From contig JBOHWL010000206.1 in the NCBI GenBank assembly GCA_050736615.1, positions 1 through 18,705 of the forward strand: a stretch of DNA of 18,705 nucleotides, read 5' to 3'. Shown here piece by piece: positions 1-6,825 of this stretch (positions are counted from its first letter, which is position 1; each line of letters starts with the position of its first letter). The position numbers were made by a program, and so were the translations under genes. The stretch is from JBOHWJ01 sp050736615. GTDB taxonomy: Bacteria; Desulfobacterota; Binatia; Binatales; Binataceae. The notes below the pieces were generated by a model. The model was not told the origin of the DNA. It was given only the letters and a program-made list of their open reading frames with translations, and searched no databases.

Positions 1-108
1 GCTCAGGAAAGGGCGGTTGTAGCGGTGAACCCCATCACCCAACTGTGCGAAAAGACTAAAGGCAAAACGGGCAAGAGTCAATCTGAAAGCGTCGAATAGA
101 CCTCCGCT

Positions 109-1392
109 TTAGGCGAGCAGCGCCCGCATCATCTCCGTCCGCCCCACGATTCCAATCAGTTCCCCGTCACCATCGACGACCGGCAAGCGTTTAACCCGCC
201 TTTCCGCCGAGAGCGCCAGGGCGCTGGCGACCGGCATCTTGTCCCGCACCGTGACAACGTCTCGTGTCATCAGCTCCTTGGCCGAGCGGGCACGAAGCCG
301 CTCAAGGTGTTGGCGCGCCGCGCCGTTGACTTTCTTCAGCGGAACTTTCGCGGCCAGGACCTCAAGCACCCCAGGCCAGCTTTCGCGGCTGACTTTTGAG
401 ATCAAGTCCGAGTCAGCGATAATTCCGGCCACATGCCGCCGATCGTCAACCACCACCACGCGCTTGTGGGATGAGGAAACCAGCAGATCAAAGATTTCCT
501 CAATGGTTGCGGATTCGTGGACCTGGGGGACATCGCGGGTCATCACGTCCGCCACCTTGGCTTGCCCGCCGACAGCGTGGGCTTCGGGATGCCATTCCGG
601 CAGATGAACGGCGGCGATAGTGTTGAGAATATCGAGCCGTCCGAGAATCCCGATCAGCTTGCCCTCGCCGTCAACCACCGGCAGCCGCTTGAGATGCTTT
701 TCGACCATGAGACGAGCCGCCCGTCCAAGGATCGTCTCAGGCGTGGTCGTCACCACTTCACGGGTCATAACTTCGGAAACCTTGTGCCCCGGATTTTCAA
801 GCGACTCATGCAACTCGCGGACATAATCCATATCAGCCGCCCGCTTAAAACTGAGCGTCACGTTCATGCCGCCGCGCGTCAGGAGGTCGTTATCGCTGAC
901 CATGCCGACCACCTTGCCCTCGCCGTCAACCACCGGCACCGCGGTGAAATCCTTGTCGAGCAGCAGTTCGACAACCGCGGTAATCGGACTGTCGGGATGA
1001 ACCGTTGCGACCTCGCGACGCATCACCTCCGCCACCTTCACGTCGGGCAAGCCCTCCTTGAAAGGCGCACCGGATTGCAGGACCTCGATTTCCTGCGCGA
1101 TGACCAAGGCATTCGGCGCCATCTCGCGAACCACGCCAACGACGCGGTCGATTCGCTCCGGACGATCGACCACCGTGATCACCGCCGGCATGTCCATCGA
1201 CAGACGAAGGATGGCCGAAGTATGTATGAGCGAGGAGGCGCCGAAACCGGCGATGCCGGTGATCGCGGTCGCGCCACTGCATCCTTCACGGCGGAGCATC
1301 TCAATCAGCGCCATGTGCAGCGTCTGATGATGATAATGGTCGGTCTCACTGATGAAGATGGTGAGCTGTTTGCCTCGCCCGGTGAACATCAT
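109..1392 (-). CDS. DUF190 domain plus four CBS domains protein
   Basis: The 427-residue protein has an N-terminal DUF190 (PII-like) domain at about residues 1-108. Four CBS motifs follow, each opening with a 'V..VM.R.V' type signature, at about residues 118, 205, 280 and 370. Three of them carry the typical 'PVVDG.G..(V/I)G' strand. CBS modules usually bind adenosine nucleotides, and DUF190 resembles the PII signalling fold, so a cytoplasmic energy- or nucleotide-sensing regulator is likely. No membrane segment or catalytic domain is visible, and the target is unknown. An ATG at 1392 with GGGAGGG about 7 bases upstream supports the start; a second ATG follows immediately. It is the last gene of the minus-strand series, but a 225-base spacer separates it from the SDR gene, so it may be an independent unit unrelated to catabolism. 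The family call is secure and the role is not. Confidence 0.88.
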   Translation of the reverse strand: MMFTGRGKQLTIFISETDHYHHQTLHMALIEMLRREGCSGATAITGIAGFGASSLIHTSAILRLSMDMPAVITVVDRPERIDRVVGVVREMAPNALVIAQEIEVLQSGAPFKEGLPDVKVAEVMRREVATVHPDSPITAVVELLLDKDFTAVPVVDGEGKVVGMVSDNDLLTRGGMNVTLSFKRAADMDYVRELHESLENPGHKVSEVMTREVVTTTPETILGRAARLMVEKHLKRLPVVDGEGKLIGILGRLDILNTIAAVHLPEWHPEAHAVGGQAKVADVMTRDVPQVHESATIEEIFDLLVSSSHKRVVVVDDRRHVAGIIADSDLISKVSRESWPGVLEVLAAKVPLKKVNGAARQHLERLRARSAKELMTRDVVTVRDKMPVASALALSAERRVKRLPVVDGDGELIGIVGRTEMMRALLA

Positions 1393-1617
1393 CTGTCACC
1401 CTCCCGGTCCGTCAGCGGACCTAAGGCTGCGGAGTCCGTTCCGTTCCGCAATCCCGCATGCTCGCCAGTTTCACCTTCCATTGTGATCGCCGCGCGTAGA
1501 TTCCCCGACTCCGGCGGCCTTCGCTCGGAATGACACAAATCATGCACTCACCAGATGAGAGGAAGACGCCAGATGCCGATTACTCACTGGCATCAAACTG
1601 CAATAAACGCCACACTC
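1393..1617. other. intergenic spacer with repeat fragment
   Basis: No convincing gene lies here. The spacer holds a short fragment of the dispersed repeat found elsewhere in the window (annotated separately) and the ribosome-binding site of the CBS protein gene at its left edge. Confidence 0.6.
1498..1535 (-). repeat. fragment of dispersed intergenic repeat
   Basis: Bases 1513-1535 match the reverse complement of 4150-4172, the end of repeat copy A, at 19 of 23 positions. They include the characteristic GGAATGACA end. The adjoining GATTCCCCGA resembles the 'GGAATCCCGA' block inside copies A and B. It is probably a truncated or diverged copy of the same element, but the match is short. Confidence 0.45.
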
Positions 1618-2394
1618 TCAGATCAACGCCGGATACGAGCCGCCGTCGACGTGTATATTCTGTCCGGAGATGTAACCCGCGAGCACACCGCATAGAAACG
1701 CACAGATAGCACCGAATTCCTTTGCCTCGCCCATCCGCTTGGCCGCCACGCCCGCGATTTGTTGCGCACGCGCTTGCTCGAAGGTGATCCCCTCGGTTTC
1801 GACCCGCCGCTGCGCCAGCCATCGTTGCCGGTCGGTGTCGATAATGTAGGGCAGCAGATTATTGATGGTGACGTTGTCGCGCGCGCATTCGACCGATTGC
1901 CCCTTCATCACGGCAGTCAGCCCCGCGCGCGCGCCCGATGACAAGCCCATTGGCGGCCGCGGCGTTTTCACCATCGCCGAGGTTATGTTGATGATGCGGC
2001 CGAAGCGCCGTTTGCGCATCCCCGGCAGCACCGCCCGCACCAGCATCAGCGGCGCGATCATGTTCGCTTCGAGACCGGCCAGCCAGGCCGCGTGGTCAAT
2101 CGCGACGAAATTGGCGGGCGAGGGACCGGCATTGTTGTTGATCAGGATGTCCGGTTCGGGGCATGCTTTAAGTAATGCTGTACGTCCGTCTTCGGTCGTG
2201 ATGTCGCCTTTGACCGCCATGACCGTGGCGCCGGCTTGCTTCAGCTCGCGCAGCGCATTGTCGAGGCGCTCGCCGTCGCGTCCGTTAATAACGACATGAA
2301 CGCCCTCGGCCGCCAATGCTTCGGCACACGCACGCCCGAGTCCGCGGCTGGAGGCGCACACGATGGCTTTGCGTCCGGCAATGCCCAGATCCAT
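1618..2394 (-). CDS. SDR-family protein with altered active site
   Basis: This 258-residue protein has the short-chain dehydrogenase/reductase layout. An 'ASSRGLG' cofactor loop lies at residues 14-20, with the first Gly of TGxxxG(I/L)G replaced. 'GD' is at 63-64, 'NNAG' at 87-90, Ser139 in 'NITSA', and a 'YISGQNIHVDGG' type tail closes the fold. The canonical YxxxK, expected 13 residues after the Ser, is replaced by SSGAR (152-156), so both catalytic Tyr and Lys are missing. I recall SDR paralogues with an LSN..RAG block at this place annotated as 3-oxoacyl-ACP reductases; their true activity is unclear. A strong GGAGTAGGA precedes the ATG. The gene lies 44 bases downstream of the HpaI gene and is probably cotranscribed with it. 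A role in the catabolic pathway is inferred from position only. Confidence 0.85.
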   Translation of the reverse strand: MDLGIAGRKAIVCASSRGLGRACAEALAAEGVHVVINGRDGERLDNALRELKQAGATVMAVKGDITTEDGRTALLKACPEPDILINNNAGPSPANFVAIDHAAWLAGLEANMIAPLMLVRAVLPGMRKRRFGRIINITSAMVKTPRPPMGLSSGARAGLTAVMKGQSVECARDNVTINNLLPYIIDTDRQRWLAQRRVETEGITFEQARAQQIAGVAAKRMGEAKEFGAICAFLCGVLAGYISGQNIHVDGGSYPALI

Positions 2395-2438
2395 AGTCCT
2401 ACTCCGATTACGCGGTAAGTTGATTAGTCAATTATTAT

Positions 2439-3215
2439 TCAGGCCGCTGGAGACTTGTATTTTTTCGCCAGACGATCGGCCGCCTGAGCCAGCAGCAGAT
2501 CATCCGCGCCCACCGCGATAAAGCTGCAACCCAGTTCAAGATAACGCCGCGCCAGCGTCTCGTCGCTCATTAAAATGCCGGCGGCCTTGTTCGCTTTACG
2601 AATATCCGCGATGCAATGCTCAATTGTGGCAAGCACCTCGGGATGAGTCATATTCCCCAGATGGCCCATCGAGGCGGAAAGATCGGCGGGTCCGATGAAG
2701 ACCCCGTCCACGCCGTCAACCGCGGCGATCTCGCGCAGGTTCTCCAGTCCCGGCCGCGTTTCGATTTGGACCAGCAAGCACATCTCGTCGCCCGCCCGCT
2801 TAAGATACGAAGCAATGCGGGTCCATCGCGAAGAGCGGCCCAGCGCGGCACCGACGCCGCGCACTCCGCGTGGCGGATAATGCATCGCGGCTACCAGGTT
2901 CGCCGCCTGCGCCGCGCTCTCCACCATTGGAATAAGCAAAGTCTGCGCACCGATTTCGAGGATCTGCTTGATCAGGTGAGTATCACCGATGGGCGGCCGC
3001 ACGATTGGATGGCTGTCGTAGGGCGCAATCGCCTGAAGTTGCGCCAACAGAGTGCGGAGATCATTGGGCCCATGCTCGGCGTCGAGCAGCAGCCAGTCAA
3101 AGCCCGCGCCCGCGCACAATTCCGCGCATCCGGCGTCGGCCAGCGCGAGCCACAAGCCGATTTGCGGAGACCCCTGGCTAATCGCGCGTTTGAAATGATT
3201 GGTCGGAACATCCAT
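2439..3215 (-). CDS. hpaI: 4-hydroxy-2-oxoheptanedioate aldolase (HpaI)
   Basis: Class II, divalent-metal-dependent pyruvate aldolase of about 258 residues. In the homoprotocatechuate pathway HpaI splits 4-hydroxy-2-oxoheptane-1,7-dioate into pyruvate and succinate semialdehyde; relatives accept other 4-hydroxy-2-oxo acids. The sequence follows E. coli HpaI almost end to end: 'PQIGLWLAL' at the N terminus, 'GFDWLLLDAEHGP' with His48, Arg73 in 'IVRPP', Glu152 in 'VQIETRPG', and Asp178 in 'FIGPADLSA'. These correspond to the base and metal-binding residues of the family. The frame is open to 3284, but the ATG at 3215 fits the family's N terminus and starts one base after the hpaH stop codon, so I use it. 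Tight coupling with hpaH indicates an operon and sequential reactions. The natural substrate chain length is not proven by sequence. Confidence 0.93.
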   Translation of the reverse strand: MDVPTNHFKRAISQGSPQIGLWLALADAGCAELCAGAGFDWLLLDAEHGPNDLRTLLAQLQAIAPYDSHPIVRPPIGDTHLIKQILEIGAQTLLIPMVESAAQAANLVAAMHYPPRGVRGVGAALGRSSRWTRIASYLKRAGDEMCLLVQIETRPGLENLREIAAVDGVDGVFIGPADLSASMGHLGNMTHPEVLATIEHCIADIRKANKAAGILMSDETLARRYLELGCSFIAVGADDLLLAQAADRLAKKYKSPAA

Positions 3216-3216
3216 C

Positions 3217-4029
3217 TCACGCCGCTCCCACAAAGCGGCAGGAAATCGAGCCGAGCTGGCCGTAATCGACGTGAAACGTGTCACCGGCGCGGGCCGACAC
3301 CGTCCGCGTGAACGAACCGGCCATGACCAATTGTCCCGCCTCCAGTCCCTGGCCGTGCGGCGCCAGCTTATTGGCCAGCCATGCGATACCGTTGGCGGGA
3401 TGATTCAGCACGGCCGCCGCGATGCCCGATTCCTCCAGCACATTGTTGCGATAGCACAGCGCGCCGACCCATCGCAGATCGACATCCAGCGGCCGAATCG
3501 GACGGCCGCCGACCACCAGCGCCGCGTTGGCCGCATTGTCGGCGATCGTATCGAAGATTTTGCGCGGCGCTTTGGTTTCCGAATCATTGCGCGGCATCCG
3601 CAGATCAACGATTTCGAGTGCCGGAATAACGTATTCAGTCGCCGCCAGAACATCGAAGATGGAGCAGTTGGGACCCTTTAAGGGCTTGCCCAGAATGAAG
3701 GCGAGCTCGTTTTCAAGCATCGGCGTGATAAACCGGCCAATCGGAATCTCGGCACCGTCATGATACAGCATGTCGTCGAGCAGGACGCCGTAGTCGGGCT
3801 CATTGATATTGCTCATCGACTGCATCGCGCGCGAAGTCAGCCCGATCTTATGGCCAATGATACGGCGGCCTTCGCCAAGCTTGAGATCCACCCACGCACG
3901 TTGAATCGCGTAGGCGTCGGCAATCGTCATATCGGGATATTGCGGCGAGAAAAGGCGCGTCACCTTCCCGCTCTTCTCCGCCTCATGAAGTTGGCGAGCC
4001 AGCCTCGTCACAGTCGATGCATCGAACAT
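3217..4029 (-). CDS. hpaH: 2-oxo-hept-4-ene-1,7-dioate hydratase (HpaH/HpcG)
   Basis: The 270-residue protein belongs to the 2-keto-4-pentenoate hydratase / fumarylacetoacetase-fold family. HpaH adds water to 2-oxohept-4-ene-1,7-dioate, giving the substrate of HpaI. It matches E. coli HpaH over its whole length, including 'GHKIGLTS', 'NEPDYG.LLDDM', 'FDTIADNAANA', 'DLRWV.AL.YRN', 'VLNHPANG.AWLANKLAP' and 'GDTFHVDYG..GSISCRF'. The metal-binding glutamates Glu106, Glu108 and Glu139 fall at the same numbers as in the E. coli enzyme. A GGAGAG about 7 bases before the ATG supports the start. It is translationally coupled to hpaI downstream, while a 325-base repeat-bearing gap separates it from the dioxygenase gene upstream. 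The closeness to HpaH rather than MhpD/XylJ suggests a dicarboxylic substrate. Confidence 0.94.
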   Translation of the reverse strand: MFDASTVTRLARQLHEAEKSGKVTRLFSPQYPDMTIADAYAIQRAWVDLKLGEGRRIIGHKIGLTSRAMQSMSNINEPDYGVLLDDMLYHDGAEIPIGRFITPMLENELAFILGKPLKGPNCSIFDVLAATEYVIPALEIVDLRMPRNDSETKAPRKIFDTIADNAANAALVVGGRPIRPLDVDLRWVGALCYRNNVLEESGIAAAVLNHPANGIAWLANKLAPHGQGLEAGQLVMAGSFTRTVSARAGDTFHVDYGQLGSISCRFVGAA

Positions 4030-4354
4030 GCGTGCTCTCCGGTTTTTATATGGTCAATTGCTAAGCCGTCTACTCACGCAGTGTGAAGAAAACATATTTG
4101 TCATTCCTGACGCGGCTCCGCTCCGCCTCGCTCAGAATCTGTGAATTTTTGCCATTCTGAACGGAGGCCGCCATTAGCGTAGCCGTAGGCGGAGCGAGCA
4201 AACGAGTCCGCGAGGTGCGTTCGAAATAAGTGAAGAATCCCGAAAAACACAGGAGAAGCGGAAAGATCCGGGATTCCTCGCTGCGCTAGGAATGACAGAA
4301 AAACAAAAAATTCACAACGCTCAGGATGGCAAGCCAAAAATTCACAAACTCTGA
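4030..4354. other. 325-bp gap inside the meta-cleavage operon, filled by a repeat
   Basis: No gene is supported; one open minus-strand frame of 78 codons is low-complexity repeat sequence. Repeat copy A occupies 4141-4306. Bases 4101-4140 hold another TCATTCC...CTCAGAAT block resembling a piece of the same element. Bases 4318-4348 repeat, inverted, the GTGAATTTTTGG-CATTCTGA-like left end of copy A. The gap breaks an otherwise compact gene set and looks like an insertion between the dioxygenase and hydratase genes. Confidence 0.65.
4141..4306 (+). repeat. dispersed MITE/REP-like repeat, copy A
   Basis: About 166 bases that recur, reverse-complemented, at 16892-17059 with high similarity (long shared blocks such as GAGCGAGCAAACGAGTCCGC and AAATAAGTGAAGAATCCCGA). 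The element starts with a GTGAATTTTTGNCATTCTGAA end and finishes with GGAATGACAGAAAAACAAA, so its ends form imperfect terminal inverted repeats (TGTCATTC / GAATGACA). It has no coding capacity. It could be a non-autonomous miniature transposon or a REP-type palindromic unit. I see no clear target-site duplication. Confidence 0.82.
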
Positions 4355-5242
4355 CTATGACGAGACACCGAAACCGCCGGCCTCGGGCTTATGACCGTAC
4401 ATATCTTCAACGTAGTATTCGGACTGATGCGTCGCGGGCCGTCCGGCCCAGCCATATTCGAACAGCCAGCCCGACGGATTACACACATAGAACGAGTACA
4501 TATGATCGTTCGAATGCTTGCCCAAAGTGATCGCGACCGGGACCTTCTCGCGCCGGACCAGGTCGTGCGTCAGCCCCACGTCATCGAGGTTATCGACTTC
4601 GATCATCAGGTGGTTGATGCGCCGCTTCTCCGGACCGACGCCGAAGGCGACGGTGTGATCGCGATCGTTGCAATGCATGAAGATGGGCGCGATCACGCGC
4701 TTGCCCATGCGGAATTTGTATTCGACGCCGCCGCGCATCCCCAGCAGAGTGAAGAAACGTTGCGCCGCCTGGGGATCGTCCTGGCGGATGATGCAGTGGC
4801 CAAGTCCGCCGGTCGCCGTTTTGAAGCGCCCATGCATCCGGCGACCCGGATGAAACGGCTTGCTGAACTGAACCTCGGGGCCATGAAAAATTTCGATGGG
4901 ATTGCCGGCCGGATCGTTCAGCTTCATTACTTCAAGCACGTGGCGTTCGATTGCCTCGTCCTCCGAGCCCACGCGATAGCTGATGCCCGCCTCGGATAGC
5001 TGTCGCTGTATCTGGGCGAACTCGTCCGCGCCGGCGACTCGAAAGCCCAGATACTCAAGGTCGTCATCGCCTTGCGCGTGGAGCACCAGGCGATGATGCC
5101 AATAGTCCATGCGCAGGTAACAGCGATCGCGCTCGCCGTCGTCAGCCAGTTCCATTCCGATGATGCGGGTGGCGAAATTCTTCCACTCATCCAGGTCCCT
5201 GACCCCGATCCCGATGTAGCCCAATTCGGTTACCTGAACCAT
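4355..5242 (-). CDS. type I (VOC) two-domain extradiol dioxygenase, BphC-like
   Basis: This 295-residue protein has two vicinal-oxygen-chelate repeats, about residues 1-135 and 140-290, as in 2,3-dihydroxybiphenyl 1,2-dioxygenase. The iron ligands are visible in the C-terminal domain: His149 in 'GLGHC', His211 in 'INHLMIEV' and Glu262 in 'WLFEYGW'. The second-sphere residues of BphC also align (His196 in 'RDHTVAF', His243, Tyr252 in 'SFYV'). It should cleave a catechol next to one hydroxyl, using Fe(II) and O2. Length and motifs fit BphC/HsaC-type enzymes better than the larger VOC homoprotocatechuate dioxygenases or the LigB-type E. coli HpaD. AAGGAG lies just before the ATG. A 7-bp inverted repeat sits directly upstream. 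The substrate is unknown: biphenyl-, phenylpropionate- or phenylacetate-derived catechols are all possible. Confidence 0.92.
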   Translation of the reverse strand: MVQVTELGYIGIGVRDLDEWKNFATRIIGMELADDGERDRCYLRMDYWHHRLVLHAQGDDDLEYLGFRVAGADEFAQIQRQLSEAGISYRVGSEDEAIERHVLEVMKLNDPAGNPIEIFHGPEVQFSKPFHPGRRMHGRFKTATGGLGHCIIRQDDPQAAQRFFTLLGMRGGVEYKFRMGKRVIAPIFMHCNDRDHTVAFGVGPEKRRINHLMIEVDNLDDVGLTHDLVRREKVPVAITLGKHSNDHMYSFYVCNPSGWLFEYGWAGRPATHQSEYYVEDMYGHKPEAGGFGVSS

Positions 5243-5255
5243 CTTATTCTCCTTG

Positions 5256-5284
5256 TGAGCCGCCGCCCTGAAAGCGCCGGCTCA
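5256..5284. promoter_or_regulatory. perfect 7-bp inverted repeat upstream of dioxygenase gene
   Basis: TGAGCCG (5256-5262) and CGGCTCA (5278-5284) form a perfect inverted repeat with a 15-base spacer. It sits in the 110-base gap between the aldehyde dehydrogenase stop and the dioxygenase start, immediately upstream of the ribosome-binding site. It could be an operator for a local promoter or an mRNA hairpin between two operon genes. No T-run follows, so a simple terminator is unlikely. Confidence 0.4.
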
Positions 5285-5352
5285 ATCATCCCGCGTGCGG
5301 CCGAATCATTTACTTATGCCTCGTTCTCATACCACATTACAGCTCCAGCTCT

Positions 5353-6825
5353 TCAGGAGAACGAGCCTTTGAGTATCGATACGTTCTTCACGTCGCAGTA
5401 AAAATCGAAACTCCAGTTGCCGCCTTCGCGGCCGATTCCGGAATTGCGCGCCCCGCCGAAGGGCACCGCCAGGTCGCGCACGAAAAAGCAGTTAACCCAG
5501 ACCGTGCCAGCCCTAACCCGCGAGGCCATCTGCCAGGCGCGCCGTTCGTTGCGCGAAAAGACCATCGCGGCCAGCCCGTAGCTGGTGTTATTGGCGAGTT
5601 CGAGCGCCTGATCGTCATCCTTGAACGTCTGCCACGTCAGCACCGGGCCAAAGACTTCGCGCTGCGATACTTCCATCTCCGGACGCACGTTCGCGAGCAG
5701 TGTCGGCTCATAGTAAAGCTCGCCGAATTGATCACGGCCGCCGCCCCATAGCGGGCGCGCGCCATCCTTCAGCGCCCGTTCAACGAAGCCCTGTACGCGG
5801 CTGAAATGCTCGCGCGTGATCAGCGGACCGACCTTGGTCGCCGAGTCCCGCGGATCTCCCACCGTCATCGCGGAGGCCGCTTCGCTGACCTTGGCGAGAA
5901 AACCCTCGGCGATTTGATCGTCGACCATCACGCGCGTCCCAGCCAGGCAAACCTGTCCGGCGTTAAAGTATTGCCCGGCCACGGTCTGCGCGGCGGCGCC
6001 GAGGTCGGCGTCGTTCATCACGATGAACGGTGATTTTCCGCCCAATTCGAAACTGACCGGCGTAATCGAACGCGCCGCCGATTGTCCAATCAGGCGCGCG
6101 GTATCGGTGGAACCGGTGAAGCTGATGCGATCGACATCGGGGTGCGCCACCAGCGCCGCGCCCGCCTCCTCGCCGATGCCCTGGACTATGTTCAGCACCC
6201 CGGGCGGCAGGCCGGCCTCATGGGCGATATCCGCCAGCATCGAGCACGTCAGCGGCGCCCACTCCGGCGGTTTTGCCACCACCGTATTGCCCGCCGCCAG
6301 TGCCGGTCCAATCTTCCAGGTGGTCAGCATCAGCGGGCCGTTCCACGGCGTGATCAGGGCGGCAACTCCGGCCGGATCGTAGCGCACGTGATTATACACA
6401 TCAGGCGATTCAATCACCTCGCGATTGAGCTTGAGCGCCCAGTCGGCGAAAAATGAAATGTTGAGTGCCGCTCGCGGCACCATCCGATGGGCGTTGGCCA
6501 CCAGCAGCGACCCGTTGTCCATGGTCTCGACCGCGGCCAGCTCCTTGCCATGGCGCATGATCGCTTCGGCGAAACGATGCAGGACGGGCGCGCGCCCTTC
6601 GGCACCGAGTGCCGCCCAGGCGGGAAACGCGCGCCGCGCCGCGGCCACCGCGGCGTCGATCTCTTCGGCGCCGCCGGCTGAGACCTCCGCGATGCGCGAG
6701 CAATCGATCGGCGAGATGACCTCGAACGTGCGCGCCGATTCATAGCGCTTGCCATCGATCCAGTGCGCGGTGGAAACGTCGCCGCCCGCAACTTTGGCGC
6801 GGGCGGCCGTGGTTGCCTCTTTCAT
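5353..6825 (-). CDS. NAD(P)-dependent aldehyde dehydrogenase (HpaE/XylG-like)
   Basis: About 490 residues with the complete aldehyde dehydrogenase fold, numbered from the ATG at 6825. Asn162 lies in 'TPWNGP', Lys185 in 'VVAKP', the 'FTGST' Rossmann loop at about 236, Glu260 in 'FELGGKSP', and the catalytic Cys293 in 'GQVCLAGTR'. The C terminus ('VN.FFVRDL..PFGG...SGIGREGG..SFDFY...KNV') is typical of dehydrogenases acting on ring-cleavage semialdehydes, such as 5-carboxymethyl-2-hydroxymuconic (HpaE) or 2-hydroxymuconic (XylG) semialdehyde. The ATG at 6825 overlaps the hpaB stop by one base (TGATG) and has GGAGGA about 7 bases upstream; a GTG one codon earlier is the alternative. It probably oxidises the dioxygenase product; which semialdehyde cannot be told. 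Confidence 0.92.
   Translation of the reverse strand: MKEATTAARAKVAGGDVSTAHWIDGKRYESARTFEVISPIDCSRIAEVSAGGAEEIDAAVAAARRAFPAWAALGAEGRAPVLHRFAEAIMRHGKELAAVETMDNGSLLVANAHRMVPRAALNISFFADWALKLNREVIESPDVYNHVRYDPAGVAALITPWNGPLMLTTWKIGPALAAGNTVVAKPPEWAPLTCSMLADIAHEAGLPPGVLNIVQGIGEEAGAALVAHPDVDRISFTGSTDTARLIGQSAARSITPVSFELGGKSPFIVMNDADLGAAAQTVAGQYFNAGQVCLAGTRVMVDDQIAEGFLAKVSEAASAMTVGDPRDSATKVGPLITREHFSRVQGFVERALKDGARPLWGGGRDQFGELYYEPTLLANVRPEMEVSQREVFGPVLTWQTFKDDDQALELANNTSYGLAAMVFSRNERRAWQMASRVRAGTVWVNCFFVRDLAVPFGGARNSGIGREGGNWSFDFYCDVKNVSILKGSFS

Noticed and set aside
517..1533. Long open plus-strand frame opposite the CBS protein gene (338 codons)
   Set aside because: The translation is rich in His/Arg with no recognisable domain, while the minus strand encodes a clear DUF190-CBS protein. 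It is a GC-driven shadow frame.
4101..4337. Small minus-strand open frame of 78 codons in the operon gap
   Set aside because: It is made almost entirely of the dispersed repeat, and similar frames arise from repeat sequence by chance.
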